This document shows positions 49,006 through 62,793 of a DNA stretch of 64,000 nucleotides, one piece after another. The notes under the pieces were generated by a model. The model was not told the origin of the DNA and made no database searches. It saw only the letters and a list, made by a program, of their open reading frames with translations. The position numbers were made by a program, and so were the translations under genes. This DNA comes from Prinsepia uniflora. Its lineage: Eukaryota; Streptophyta; Magnoliopsida; Rosales; Rosaceae. The stretch covers positions 81,527,628-81,591,627 of the forward strand of contig CM064862.1 of the NCBI GenBank assembly GCA_032719365.1. The letters are read 5' to 3'. Numbering within the stretch: the first letter of the stretch is position 1; each line of letters begins with the position of its first letter.

Positions 49006-51659
49006 GGTGGACTATTCCTCAGACGCTGCCTCGACGTCAACCCCCGCGCTAGCTCCATGATCTGGAGGGCAATTTAAAAACAGAAGATGTGAGTGGACCA
49101 TAATTAAAATATCGAAAACCGTTTTATAATCAAACCAGGGTTTTAGTCCTCCGTTTTAAAAACACACATGCATAACCCATTTACTGAAACCAGTTACAAG
49201 TCACATAAAGATCGTCATAAAAACAGAATTGAAAGCAGTTATAGAAATCACGTCATAAACATCATAAAACCATATCATAAAACATAAGTCTCAAACAATC
49301 ATTATCCGATCAAACCTGCTGGACCTATCCGAGTCTTTAAACTCCTGAGTCTTTAAACTCAATCCAGGCCTCAATAATATCCGAGTCTTTAAACTCCCGA
49401 GTCTTTAAACTCAACAGGCCTACGGGGGAAATATCAATATATCCGAGTCTTTAAACTCAATCCGTGTCTTTAAACCCAATCCGGGCCCGTCCCCCGTCAA
49501 TCACAATATCCGTGTCTTTAAACCCAATAATCAGATCCAGCAAATCCAATCCAAAACCATTTGAAAACCATTCAAAATCCACATCCAAACCCGAATCCGA
49601 AATCGCCGGTCTGATGCCCTTCCGGCATCCAGAACCGTCATTCCGAACCCAAATCCGGAATTCCACTTTTCAACTTTAAAACCAAATCTCGTTTACCGAA
49701 ATTCGATTCTAAAATCGAAAACCTTGATCATCGAAATCATGTTCCAAAATCCCTTTATAATCATTGAAAATCACTTATCATTTGAAAACCCCAAAATCAT
49801 GGTATCGAAATTAGAATCCAATCTTTTCTCGTAAAACGTGCTAAAAACCGTACTTTCTCGAAAAACGTCCAATTCAGCAAAACAGTTATAGCATATTCCA
49901 ATAACCATGAAATCACATATAAAACCATAAAACAATTATAGAAAAACAGTTATGCATGCTTGAGTTTAGAGAAGGGGTCCACTCACAGATACCGGCACGT
50001 CACTCGCGCCCTGTACGTCCCGTACGTTCCTCAGCTTCCTCGGGAAGTCCCGATCCTATCACAAGTCACCAAAGAACGTCACTAACACGTCTACCAAGAC
50101 TCTCCTAATTTTCCCCAAAAATCCCCGGGTCCTAAATATAATGAACCGGAACCCTAAACCTTTAACCTTGCAGAACTAACCTCAAACGACGTCCGAATAA
50201 CCCGAAACCTATTCCATTAGACTCGTTACAACCTCTAGACCAAAACCCTAGTTGACACTTTCCCCAGAAACCGCCGCACGCGCCTCCACGCGCCGCCCAA
50301 AGTGGCTGCTCGTGGGCCACACGCACCTGCACACAGTCACTGTTCATCGTCGTCTTCAACGGGTGAACCGGTCTGAACCGGCGTACCCGGTTCTCCACCG
50401 TTCCTTCACCGTTTTCCTCCCTTTCTTCACCAATCTCTTCGTCCAGTCCTAAGCAACCTATTCCCCTCACTCTAACACCTCGACACAGCCTATAATCCGT
50501 CGTCTCAAGCTCGAAACAAAATAGCCCGAAACCCCTGTTTCGGTTCCCGGCCACCCAGACACTCCCCCGTCACGGCAACTACCTTAGACGACTCCTAGGA
50601 ACCTCCTGAGTCTCACACCACTCACCAAAACTCTCGACTCAGCCCCTAAGTCCACGACTTTTGGATTAAGTATAACGGGAAAACAGGGGATTTGAGCTTA
50701 CCGTCGATTCATCGAAAGCCGTTCGCACCGCCGTGCACCTCCGTGTCCACTAGGTCTCCTTCAGCCTTCCTAGCTCCCTCTCAGCCTGGATTGGACCAAC
50801 ACACGACACAACCACCACCAATCCCTGCGACAACCCTCTGTTTCCCAGAGAAATCGAACCCTCGGACCACCGTGATTCGTGCACAGTTGCACTCCCAATT
50901 CCAGTCACCAGCTTCCTTTCTTCTCTCTGTCACTCTCACTAGTCCACAAAACCCTCACACACTCACTGAATCGAACAAAATCCTCACCGCCTCACCTCTC
51001 TGTTTTCTTTCTTGTTCGAACACACACACGAACACACAACCAAATAATTGGAACCGTGCACCCTAGAACCCACTAGACACCTTACACGTGTCCCCATCCC
51101 CTCAGCCTTCTCACAAAAATCCCAATCTCACCTGTACACTTGTCCCAATCCGGTTGCACAATTCCCAATGTGCAAAAGACCAAAATGCCCCTCCTTTGAG
51201 TCAAAATTACAATTATGCCCTTATCGTTTTAGACCCGTAACTTACGCATCCTAGGTCCGATGAACACGTGCCGTCTATCGTTGAACTCAAAACAACGAGA
51301 TCTACCTAACGGTCCTTGGTCAACGTGCCAAAACCCGATCGTACGAAAAGTTAACTTTTCCCCCTATTTTAGCCAAATTACGGTAATGCACTCAACCTTC
51401 CGAACATCATAACTTCCTCCTCGGATGTCGGAATCGGGCGTGCCACCTGTCTACGAATTTGTGATGTCCCGAACTACGTCACAGTCACCGGTCAATACCC
51501 AATTGACCACCCGAACTAAAAGTCAACATTTTGCCCAAACTAGGGGCAAAATCGTCATTCTACACTAACAGACCTATCGTAACCAACTAACCACCGATTA
51601 AGCTCACTAATCCCATCTTAATCACTGTCTTAACCCTAATTCCAGGACGGGTCCTTACA
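49006..51659 (-). mobile_element. LTR H, minus orientation, U5 end lost
   Basis: On the minus strand it starts TGTAAGGACCCG at 51659 and runs through the cassette: donor GTGAGTGGAC at 49986, AG at 49063-49062, TGCATGC copies near 49955 and 49170. The frame 49059-49012 reads HGASAGVDVEAASEE and a stop. It joins the gag fragment through a shared TCCACCGGAGG. No TGTCA end or primer site is present. A GAGTCTTTAAACTC minisatellite lies at about 49325-49530. Confidence 0.8.
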
Positions 51660-51730
51660 GTTTAGGCATAAAAAAAATAAGGATATAAAGTTAGATCTCT
51701 ATTAGCACAATCTATAATAAACAACTCCAA

Positions 51731-51733
<3 letters not shown>

Positions 51734-51766
<33 letters not shown>
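51734..51766. repeat. (AT)n microsatellite
   Basis: About 16 uninterrupted AT units. Confidence 0.9.
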
Positions 51767-51767
<1 letters not shown>

Positions 51768-53032
51768 CACAATCTGTAATAAGACTCTGTTTTTTCATCA
51801 TTGTTGTTAGTTGATGCTAATAAATAGAAAATAAATTAAAACATAATTAATTGGTATGACCTACATGTTCCATATCAGCATTTAATTAAAGAGAAAATAG
51901 AAAACATGACATAAGATTCAAGGAGTAATATTTTTAAAAGTATAAGATAATAAAATGAAATATTTAAAATATATGTATAATTTTATTATTTAGTATAAAT
52001 TATAGAATGGTACCCGTAAAACATCTTAATTAATTCAGTGATTAGATCAGACGAAACAAAAACTAGGGGCCAAAAATAAGCAAAGCACATATTACATACC
52101 TTTAAAAAGAAGGAAAAAAATGATTAGGCTGTGCATAATTTGCAATAAGTGGATATGCGACCCTCTGGGATTGGGAATGCATGAGTGGTCTATTATAGTA
52201 CTGGTGCGTCTCAACGCAGCGTACCATCTATCTAATCAAGGTGTGGAGGGCGTTTTGACAATTTTGGACATACAATCAAGGAAAACTGTTCCATCGGGAC
52301 AGGCACGTGTTGTCTTACCACACAGGTCCCAGGAAAGCATTGCACGTGGCACGAAGGTGTGGTTGATGACTTGTGCAGTGAAAGGGCAGAGTAAGAAAAG
52401 TACGTCTGGCCTTGGGCACACAGACGCAGAGTCCCCGTTGTATATGATACGTCTTCACAGAGGGGGCTTTACGTGCATGCGTCTGTTACTGTAAGCGTGA
52501 GGTCAATCTATTGTACAAACAAATTATTTAGTACGAATATTATCTTCTTTTTTTGTTTTCTGGGTTAAGAGTTAGTACGAATATAATCTTCTTTTGTTTT
52601 GTCGAAAGTACACTTTAAGACTCCTAAGTCCTATCTTCTTCATGCAGTTCATATTTGCAGCAGGAGGAGGAGTAGTGCTGCTTTTTGCAGTCAAGTGACT
52701 TAGTATTTTGGATTGCAATTCACTTTAGCTGTATAGCCTGTGTACCACAATCTTCGCATATGGCAGCCTTTTTTTTTTTTTTCTTCTTAAAATTGTGGAA
52801 CGGGCAAGGTTTTAATGTAACTATTTTTACGATTTATTCACACAATTGTTTTCGTATCTAATAAATGTTTCTTCCTAAAAACAAAAATGGATGAATTTTG
52901 GTTTTTTACACGCGCGGATGAGCTAGAGTACGTGTTGTTAAAAGAACTATATTCATAAAACCAAAAGCATTAGCATTTTTTTGAGAACAGACTTGGGTAT
53001 TACCGTATTAGGGTCTAACGTACTAAAATACG

Positions 53033-53051
53033 TATATATATATATATATAT
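53033..53051. repeat. (TA)n microsatellite
   Basis: About nine TA units. Confidence 0.85.
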
Positions 53052-54457
53052 CAAGTTGTTGTCCTCTAAATCTAATCTACATCTAGAATGTTGCAATTAA
53101 TTTTTGGTCTAACTTATTCCCATGGAAGCTGTACAAATTATTAAAAACATTTCTGATTCCCATACTAAATCTAGCGTGCTCTCACTACTCACTAGTACAT
53201 ATTTTATTTTAGGCGTACTATTGTGTAAATAGCGTAATATTATTTGGCGATACGTATTGGTTTAAAAAAGTAATAGATTTTATCTGTTAGCTATTCTATA
53301 TATTTTGCATCCATTTTTATAAAGAGTCTCATTTTGAATTAGTGGTGGCACTTATCATCAATGTCTCATTCCGTGTCTTACAAGTTAACCATGATTATCA
53401 AGTTCAATTAATATATAAATTATTTAGTATAAAATAAAAAATATATATTATTCTTTCCATATTTTTATGGAGTAAATCTATCTACGTTTAATTTTATATT
53501 TAATTAAATATATATTAAATCAACTTTGAATTATACTTTACATATTTATAAAAAGATATAAAACACTTCAAAAATTATAAACATAAAAAGGAGTGCACAC
53601 AACAACAAAAACAAAATAACAAACTCAAAAAAGAAAAAAAAATGGAAAAGGGTAACTTTCATACAAATTACACTAATACAATTAATTAGATATAAAATTA
53701 AACATGGAAAGATTTACTTACTATCAATAAGAAAAGAATAATGTTTTCTCTTATTGTATTAAGTAATTGATATTAATTGAAATTACTAACTATATATAGG
53801 TCATTTACACGATATACGACGAGCTATGAAAATAGTACTTTGGTGGTGAGTAAAATCGGACCCTTTTTATGGTGGTGAGCAAAATCGGACTCTGTTTATA
53901 AAATGCCGATATATCCAACCATTCCCAAAACTATATATATCGTACATATATAGTTAACTTTCAATGTCTAAAGCCATATCAAATCTTCTTTAATCACGTT
54001 TATTGATGGATTAATTAATTTTTCGACAAATGCTAAAGATAACTTTTAAATTAAAATAATCTTGATCATAGATTAAAAATTTGAATTCATTTTATATACA
54101 TGGATTGTAATTAGTAAAATTTGTATTTAAGATTATTCGTAATCAGCAGTTTGATTATTATACAAACATAACAATCATACATGCAATTATCAATTATAAG
54201 GAAAATAAGCACATCAATTCTTACAAGTATTGTTGTTTCAAGTGGCTAGGTTAAAATAAATGAAGTATGCAGTAAAACTTCCATAATTCTTCCAGTTGCG
54301 TGCGGTCCTTGTAAATTCATCTCCTTTTATCGGATCGGGGCTCCCCAGAAAGTGTATAATGCATGCAGCAAGCATAATAAGTCAACGTCGTCAATTAAAT
54401 GCAGAAAGCGATGTTGAAGGTGGAGAAGGAGATCGGTAGGGTTTCGTAACGTTTCTG

Positions 54458-54770
54458 TTACTCAAAAACTGCTACAACAGTATAAGGAAAATAAAAATAT
54501 GCAGCACTCTCTGTATTTACCTTGTTATTGTGGTAAAAATCCATCATCCCTGCAGGTCTGAGAACAGTAACTTCATCAACAGTAGAATTATTGCCACGTA
54601 TGATGTCGATGTTTCCATTTCCAAACTTTATGCTGTGTGGGAGAGTGGGACCCCCCAAATCACCTCAAACATCAGCTGGCTAATCCGCAGGTTACCAACT
54701 CTTTGATCCCACCACTGTGGACAGTGGAGTAAGATATTCTTGAGGCCTAGAGGGTTTCTTTTTCTTTTCT
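54458..54770 (-). other. Unrecognised coding-like segment
   Basis: On the minus strand, 54750-54657 reads open as GLKNILLHCPQWWDQRVGNL and beyond. In another frame, 54658-54458 reads GGPTLPHSIKFGNGNIDIIR and beyond, followed by a possible donor (AACAAGGTAAATAC). The amino-acid composition is protein-like and the flanks are AT-rich, so this may be a decayed or partial gene. I cannot assign a family. Confidence 0.25.
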
Positions 54771-56070
54771 TCTTTTTGTCTTTTTCGAATTTGTAATGTT
54801 ACACCTGTGAATCATAATTATATGCGGGGATTAAGCTGTGACTTGAGTGAAATGAGTCAGTAACTTAACCGGATTTTTACTCCAAATAATTTTTGGAACC
54901 AATTTAAAATCTCACGTATTTAGTTTAATAATCGTAAGTTTATTCACTTGATTTTTAAAACCAGCAAAAAGTTATCAAAATCTCACATCATCTACTTTTA
55001 TGTATCAGAGATGATAAAAAACTAGGACTTGTATTTAGGCACCACTTGTTACACTTCTTTTTATTAATTGCTAATAAATTACTGTATTTTCTTAAAAAAA
55101 AAACTTGTTTTCTATTTAGAATTATCTTGATTTATCGAATTGTCTTTATAAATATATCATAATTGAACAGTTTATTTATAAAATCTTCATGTCAATATCA
55201 TCTTCGTAAAAAAATAACAAAATTAAAAATCGTTTACTCATTCATATATGTCAAATAAATCAAAAAATTTAGTAAAAATTAAGATTCTTATGACGAATTG
55301 CCTATTTAATTGATATATATATTATATCTGACTAAACGATCTCAAATCTTATTGATTTTAAACTGAGATGGTCTTAACATAATGATTTAGAAAATAAATG
55401 GTTTTTATTAAAACATATATATGAACAAAGATAATTCGATAAATCGAAAAAGTGATATAGGGAAGGTACCACTAAGGTGAGATACAAGTATTTTCCATAG
55501 TTTTATGCACTGCCGCTTAGTATTATAATCTGGTGATATTTCTCTCGTAAAAGGACTAGGTTGAAACACATAATTATATTGTAATCCACATCCTCAATCA
55601 TTCTATCAAAATCCTCAATGTTATTGTATTAAAAAAAAAAAATCAGAATCTTCAATATTATCATATAAAAAATTAAAAAAAAAATAAACCAACATTTTAC
55701 AGTATTCTTTATGAAGTCACTTGGTCTTTTTTTTTTCCTAATGCTACTATATATTTACTTAAAAAGCAGTTACATCGAGTCATTAATAAAAATATAAATG
55801 ACTTCTATAACTAATTTTAGTTATAGATACCCCACAAATGCATGCATTTCTTAATAAATGTATTGCTTCACAAACTGTGCAGGTTAGTAAATAAATTGAA
55901 TTTGCGTTTGTAAATTATTGTGCAGATTAGTGATTAAATTGAATTTGCGTCTGTAAATTGTATATATATATATATTGTACGCTTGATTCTTTCCATAATT
56001 ATATCAGGATTTAATTAAGTTGAGTAAGATAATTGTTATGTTAATCTTCAAGTTCATTCTCATTAACGGA

Positions 56071-56091
56071 ATATATATATATATATATATA
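56071..56091. repeat. (AT)n microsatellite
   Basis: About ten AT units. Confidence 0.85.
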
Positions 56092-57733
56092 GTGTACGTT
56101 GCTCGCAATTTCTTCATTCTTCCTATAAATCAATAAATCAATTAGACGAAGGTCTTAAAAAATTTCTTATCTTAAGATTTGATTTTGTGGGAACTTAATT
56201 ACTTTTAAGAATGATACATATAAAAAATATACCTTGTATATATAGATGAGTTGATTAATTAGAGAGTAGGAGAAATATGGTGGTCAAATAATTGAGGTAA
56301 AAAAGAGAAAGAATGAAATGTGAAAAAAATATGTGGTGATGATGATGGCCTGATCATACATCAGATAGCAGAAGTTTGCGACTGATGTGTGGTTTGATGA
56401 AGACAGATAGAAAGTGGGTAATTTTCAGGTTGAACAAGTAAGAATAATTAGGGTTCTACCCACCCCCACCACCACCAGTACGCAGTACTCCACCACCGGC
56501 CACAATATTGTCGAATTAAAACCAGAGCCCTTCCCTGCTAGGGATGGGGACCCCCCAGCCCCAGCCCCATCCCCACCTGGTTTCCTTTGCTTTTGTTTCC
56601 ATCTTTTGCCTGTCCCTTTTTATTTTATTAATATCTTTGCTTTTGTCGTTTTGTCGTCAAGGAAAGTTACAGTTGATCATTTGCGTTAACGCAGAATTAA
56701 TGCCAATTTTTTGAATCCACAATCGGGGCTCATCATCTTTGCTTTTGCATTTAACGATCGTATGTATCCTTTGATATTATATAAAAGATTGCAAACTTCA
56801 TCGTTAACCGTGTTTAGACTAATCATGTGTGAGTTTCAAAAGTTCAAAAATGATTTCATATACCATAAGATTTATGGATTACAAGTTTTTAAATTTAGAT
56901 TTTACATATTTAGTCACATTTTAAAATTTAGATTTATGGTCAAGTTAAGTTAACTTCGGATTCTAAATAATTAAAATTTTAAAAAGTCAGATTCCTGGGA
57001 TTTACAACAAACAAAGTAAGACCCCTACATCTCCACTTTCTCCCTCTTCGTCTTCATTTTCAATGAAAAATTCTCCACCGCTATTATAAAAGTCTTCAAA
57101 TCATTAATTCAGTAAGTGTATGACTTGAAGGCTTACTTGACATCAAATATGGCCGTATATAAATCATTTCATTGATCTCATCATGCTGTTTTATTGTTGC
57201 AATTAGAAGCCAATCAAACTCTTCTTCAAACTTTCCAAATATTTTAGGAGTATTAATGTTAAAAGTTTGTGGAAATATAGGTGAATCTTGTAGTGCTGGT
57301 GTTAATTGGTTTTTTGGTTCGGTTTTTTTACTGAAATTGAAACTAAACTGTTTGGAAAACTATTTTCGGTTTGGTTTGGTCTTTACAATGGAAACCAATT
57401 TAGACGGAAACCAAATGATTCAATGCAATTATGTTCGATTCTGATTCAGGTTAAATTGGGTTTGGTTCGGTTACATCCGATTCAGTTTGCCCTGATTGAT
57501 CAGCTTGGCTTAAATTTGGGCAGTTTTTACCTATATCTCGGCACTTTTTGTTGTTCTAAATCAGTAAAATGTGGTGTTCCAATTTCCATTCAAAGTTCAA
57601 CCACCAACATAATATAATTACAATTTATAGCAAAAAATACAAACAAAAATCAATAAGTCAATTATTCAACTCATACAAAGTTCGAAAATATAAATAAAAA
57701 TTTGTAAGTCCAAGTAGTCTAAGGATTGAACTT

Positions 57734-59465
57734 TTGACACGACACGTCCCGAAATCCACGTAAGTGGGACCGGACATGCTCCCGTCTGACAACTTTTCGT
57801 CAGACAAGGGATTTTACAATTTTTAACTCAAGTTGAATCTTTATTAAACGGTCCAAACTAACTCTACCTTGCAGGGGTTACTACCCACATCCAACCCACT
57901 CCCAAATAAGGTGACGGGTTTATAGTCTCGACTTTATTATTTAAAAATAATAGTGATAGTTAAGATAAAACTAAAATGAATATTTGAGTGGTTTACCATT
58001 TTACATATGTAACGTTCTTAAATAAATAACGTAGCCATATCACCTTATAATTATGATATCACTATTAAGCATCGACTAATTACTTTAACATAGCAAGATT
58101 ATTGGATAGAAATTGATCAACAAATAAAAGAAGAGTTCAAACATTTAGGGGCATAAGTATGATATTTATGGATTAAACCATTTTCATAACCATAATCTTA
58201 TTCCATACACTTCTAACATATAATACCCTATATAATCTTTCATAAAATAAGTCATTACCATAATCACTTTCAAGAACTTCTTAGAATAGCCAAATTTCCC
58301 TTAAATTATATTTAATACCTTTATCATAATTATTATTATTTAAATAAAGCCCATTAGTTTGGAAATTCAAAATTAATTTAGTAAACAATCAAATTAACTC
58401 AGCAATTGCACTATTAAACTCAGAAAATTATAACAAATAACTTTCATGTTGAACACGTCGAGAGAAGAGGCCGGAGGCGCCCTCACGTGCTGTCCTTCCT
58501 TCTGCGCGTGGTGGCTATGCGCCACCACTGTTCATCTTCAAGCTTGAGTCGGGTTTGCAACTCGGATTGCCCGACCTGGCGACCAGAACCGATTCAATTA
58601 CCCGTTTTTCACGTCCGTTTCTTGTGTTCAAATCATCTAACCTTATCTAAGGAATTCAAGGAAAAGATATATGTCATCAAAAGCTACAAAATGTACCTCG
58701 ATGAAGCATTTCGATTACATGGCCTTCGGCCATGGCGTCTAAGATTGGTTGAGTGGCCTCCCACGTCCAAAATCACGCCTTCTTAGTTCAGAAGGATCAT
58801 ACAACACCCAGAAGCACATTGTCACGTCCTCTAGTTGGTTTCCTATCCTCAAACTAAAAACCTGACTTAGGAGGTTATGGGCTTCTTAGTTTTCCTTACA
58901 ATTCCTACCTCTGGCACCATCCTATCCTTGTTCTTACTCTTAGAACTTCATTCCTTCTTCTTCCCTATACTTTCCTTTATCCCTCCTGCCCTCTCGCCTT
59001 CACGGTTGCTTGGTCATAATTTCTTGGTAATTTTCGGTCCATGACCCCCCACCCCCCTTCCCCGAATCTCTCCTAATTAATCTACACACACACACACACC
59101 CACCCACCTATACATCATGGAGATTGGTCGGTGAGAGATTGTGGGAGAGTTTTAAAGAAGTTTCTAGACCATCCCCACATGATTCACATGTCCAAAATGT
59201 AAATTTACCAAACTACCCTTTTTGACCATAATTACCATAATGCCCTTACATATTCTTTGTTAACCTATAACTTACTTATCCATACTCTATTTTTGTTGTG
59301 GCGATTGTCTATGTATTCAGGAGGTTGAGACCTTTGTAACCACCTTCTCAATATGTCTGCAAGGCCTCCTAATTAAAAATTCAACATTTTAACTTTTAGG
59401 TCAAAAGTCAACTCTAGGGGGTAAAATGGTAAATCTTCATTTTCTTGAATATCCAGGGTGTTACA
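57734..59465 (-). mobile_element. Solo LTR, 1.73 kb, minus orientation
   Basis: On the minus strand it runs TGTAACACCCTGG...GTGTCGTGTCA. The perfect duplication ACTTT is at 57729-57733 and 59466-59470. It is the shortest complete-ended full member apart from the mini-LTR. The pyrimidine-rich promoter block lies near 58800-59110, with a CA/GT tract at about 59086-59100. The TGCATGCAT cassette landmarks are not recognisable. Confidence 0.9.
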
Positions 59466-59594
59466 ACTTTGTCGACAACATAACACGACACTTTGTCATT
59501 TCTACATATGAGACACAAATAAAGTTAATCATTTATGTAAATTGATAATTAACTAACAAATGTAGTAAGAACTAAGAATAATAAAAAGATACAA

Positions 59595-62500
59595 TGACAT
59601 GACCTACCCCTATTATCGCCTCGATAATCGGGAAGCATCCTGCTCCCGTCTGACAATCGAATCCAAAAAATCGGAAAACTAAATAATATTACAACACACC
59701 CATTGTCAGACCAGGGAGATTAAACAAATACATCCGACTGGACATCAAGTCCACAGTTTCACAGAGCAATATTACAAAACAGGTTAAAGAACAAATCCTA
59801 CTCTGTGAACTAACTACTCCGCAACGGAAAACTTTATGCCTCCGCCCCTGCCTCGGCGCTTGCCCCCGCACTTGTACCACGACCTGGAGGGAATTTAAAA
59901 CAACAAAGTGTGAGTGGACCGAAACATAAGTTTTACAGGAAAACAGTTTTCCGGGAAAACAGTTTTCCGAAATTGGGTTCGCCCTCCAGTTTTGTAACAC
60001 GCATGCATAACCAAATATTCAAAAATCGCGTATTAAACCTTTGAAAACTCTTTTTCCGACACATGAAAAACGTTACAGAGAATCGTCATAACTCATGTAA
60101 AACAATTTAATATTACCAGAATCCAGAAACCGTCATTTTGAAACATCAATTGCACAAATCAAGTAAAAAGTGAATCAATAATCACAATTATGCCGTTGGA
60201 TCCATCCGAGTCTTTAAACTCAATATCAGGCCTTCCCGGGATATCAACGAGTCTCTAAACTCAAAACATGATCAATAGACCTCGGGGGTATCACAATAAT
60301 CGAGTCTTTAAACTCACGGGTCTTTAAACTCAATCCGGGTCTTTAAACCCAATTTTCGGGCCCGCCCCCGTCATCAATATACCGGGTCTTTAAACCCAAA
60401 ACCAGATCCAACAATCAACCGGGTCTTTAAACCCAAAACCGTTTTTAAACACAATAAACCAGGATTCATCATAAACCATTTTCCAACATCATTCCGAAAT
60501 CATATCACGTCATAATAAGACTTATGTCCGAATTCACATGCAAATTCCAAAACATGCAATTCCCGAAATCACTTCACAATTATAATTAAGACATCATAAA
60601 TCCGTAACATGCATAATCATATCCAGATTCTTCATCAAAACATCATTCATGCATAAGCAAAAACCGTAACCTCGAAATGCGTGAAATATGATGAATATCT
60701 CGAAAAGCGTGAAAATACGTAAAATTGAAATATCATATCACCATCATAAAATCATATGTAAAACCATAAGATAAATAAGTAAAATAGTCATGCATGCCCA
60801 GTTTAGAAATCAAAAAGTCCACTCACGGTTTTAGGACGCGTCAATCGCGCCCCGTGCGCTCCTCAGTAGCTTCGGAAATGTCCGGGCCTGTAAAAACATA
60901 CAAGAAGGGTTACAAACATCCTCAAATAGCTCGTATGATATTTCCTAATTTTCCCGGATTTTTCGGCGAAATTAAACTTAGAGACTTAACCTTCCGGACT
61001 CCCGAAATTATCCCGAATGACTCCCGATCCACTCGAACTCTAAAGATAAAATGTTAATTAAACTGAAAGGATTAAATCTCATGTTGACCGTGATCGGAGT
61101 TAACATTGCACGCGCCGTCACGCGCCGCCCAGAGTGGCTGCGCGTGAAGGCCATGCGCCGCCCAAAGTGGCTGCGCGTGAAGGCCACGCGCCAAGCTACA
61201 GTACCTTCGTCCTTACCCGGATAGACTGATAAACGGGTCTATTACCCGCGACTCAACCCGACCAGTTCAAGCTCAATTCTCAATCAATTCGTCTCGTTTT
61301 CAATCCTATTATCTTCTCTAATTCGTTAATTTTAGGTCTGTATTGATGATTAACCTCGACTAACACCAAAACGACCCAACTCAAGCTCAAACAGTCGATC
61401 AAGTCGACGTCTGGAACTCACCCTACGCGGTTCCATTTCCAAATTAACTTCACTAGTAGCTTAAGGGGACTTAGACGAACTCGATGTCACAAACAATTTA
61501 ACTCGCCGTTACCTGGAAGTCGTCGTCCTCAACACTGGTTTTCCTCTGAAACTGAGACTCAGGTTCCCGGCCAACCAGTCCCCCTCCTCCTTCGATTTTT
61601 GCACGGTTGTGCTCATAGTGACCCCAGAAGTCTAACACGGCCCTTGGTTTCATTCAACACGCCTCAGGAATTGAATTCGATTTTTCCCTCCAACTGGTTC
61701 ATCTCTGAACTGGTACCTGAGCTCTTGAGCAACCCTTGCTCAATTCACTTGATCTCGTGCACGGTTATGTTTTTGCTGCTCCCAGAAAGCTCTCTGTGTG
61801 TCTGAAATGGTCCCAAAACCCGTAGGGAATGAACTCTGAGATTTCCCCCCAAAAACCCGAAAATGGTTCTTAACTGTTTCTCTCAATCTCAGCCTTCACA
61901 CTGATGCACAAACGACCCCAAATGAATCCTCACTTCATTCCCATACACGGTTAATCGATAGAATGGCAAACAGCCCGTGGGAGACCCAACTGAGGTCTCT
62001 GAAAATGTCTCCCACGCACACAGAAGCCATGGCCATTTCTTTAACCCAGCCCGTGCTCTGTGTGGCCTCAGTCCGTTCACCAATGTCCCCCACTGCCTCA
62101 ATCAACTTAAACAATGCATCTGATTATTCCACTAGGCCATAAACAATTGAACGCACAAGACACCACGGCCGTGCACTTTGTTTTCCACGGTGGTGAACAG
62201 TACCCCCGTGTAAAAAGACCAAAATGCCCTCAGGGCAAAAATTACCAAGATGCCCTCCAACTTCCGTGACCCGTAACTCGGTCATCCGACGTCCGTTTCA
62301 CGCGTGCCGCCTGTCGTTGTACTCGGGACCTCGAGACAAACCTAACGGTCTTCGAATCATGTGAAACCCAATTGTCAAGCAAAAAGTCAACTTTTTCCCA
62401 TATAACGTCCAAATTACGATAATGCCCCTGAACTTCCGAACCTCATAACCTTCGCCTCGAGCGTCCGAATCGGACGTGCCACCTGTCTATGAACTCGTGA

Positions 62501-62651
62501 CGTCCCGAACTACGTCACGGTCATCGTTCAACATCCGTTCGACCTCCCAATCAAAAAGTCAACAATTTGACCATACGAATCATAAGGGTAAAAACGTCAT
62601 TTTATTCAATATTTTACAATATTACATTTTCAGAATGTCCGGGGCGTTACA
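59595..62651 (-). mobile_element. Solo LTR K, 3.06 kb, minus orientation
   Basis: On the minus strand it starts TGTAACGCCCC, ends GGTCATGTCA and is flanked by the perfect duplication TACAA (59590-59594 and 62652-62656). The cassette runs from the donor GTGAGTGGAC-like motif at 60826 to the AG at 59885-59884. TGCATGC is at about 60790 and 60001, and the stem is GGAGGG (59886-59891) with CCCTCC (59982-59987). The frame 59881-59834 reads RGTSAGASAEAGAEA and a stop. The GAGTCTTTAAACTC minisatellite is at about 60205-60430. Confidence 0.93.
60205..60435. repeat. Minisatellite, CGAGTCTTTAAACTC unit
   Basis: About nine imperfect copies of (C/G)(A/G)GTCTTTAAAC(T/C)C. The same unit occurs in LTR 1, LTR 2 and LTR H. 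GAGTTTAAAGACTC can itself form a short hairpin. Confidence 0.85.
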
Positions 62652-62793
62652 TACAACAATTACCTTGTGCAATAGTATGGTAACACTCAACTTTTTTAAT
62701 AGTTAGCTCCAAACACAATGCAACATTAATACTTAAAAATCAATTCTGAGTACATATTAATGTCTCCACCACTTAATGACTCAACAAACTTCT

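Larger units (their letters stand above)
51660..57733. other. AT-rich intergenic block, no gene supported
   Basis: Six kilobases with several AT microsatellites and many short frames. A 124-codon frame at 52120-52494 is GC-richer than its surroundings but has no recognisable motif. A region with CCCACC-rich and GGGGACCCC motifs near 56460-56580, and GGTTCGGTTT-rich text at 57300-57500, look like decayed transposon ends. Confidence 0.4.

Noticed and set aside
52120..52494. A 124-codon plus-strand frame
   Set aside because: No domain, signal or exon context. GC-richer composition alone is not evidence of a gene.
59086..59104. CA-rich tract as a separate microsatellite locus
   Set aside because: Short and part of the promoter block of the solo LTR; not listed separately.
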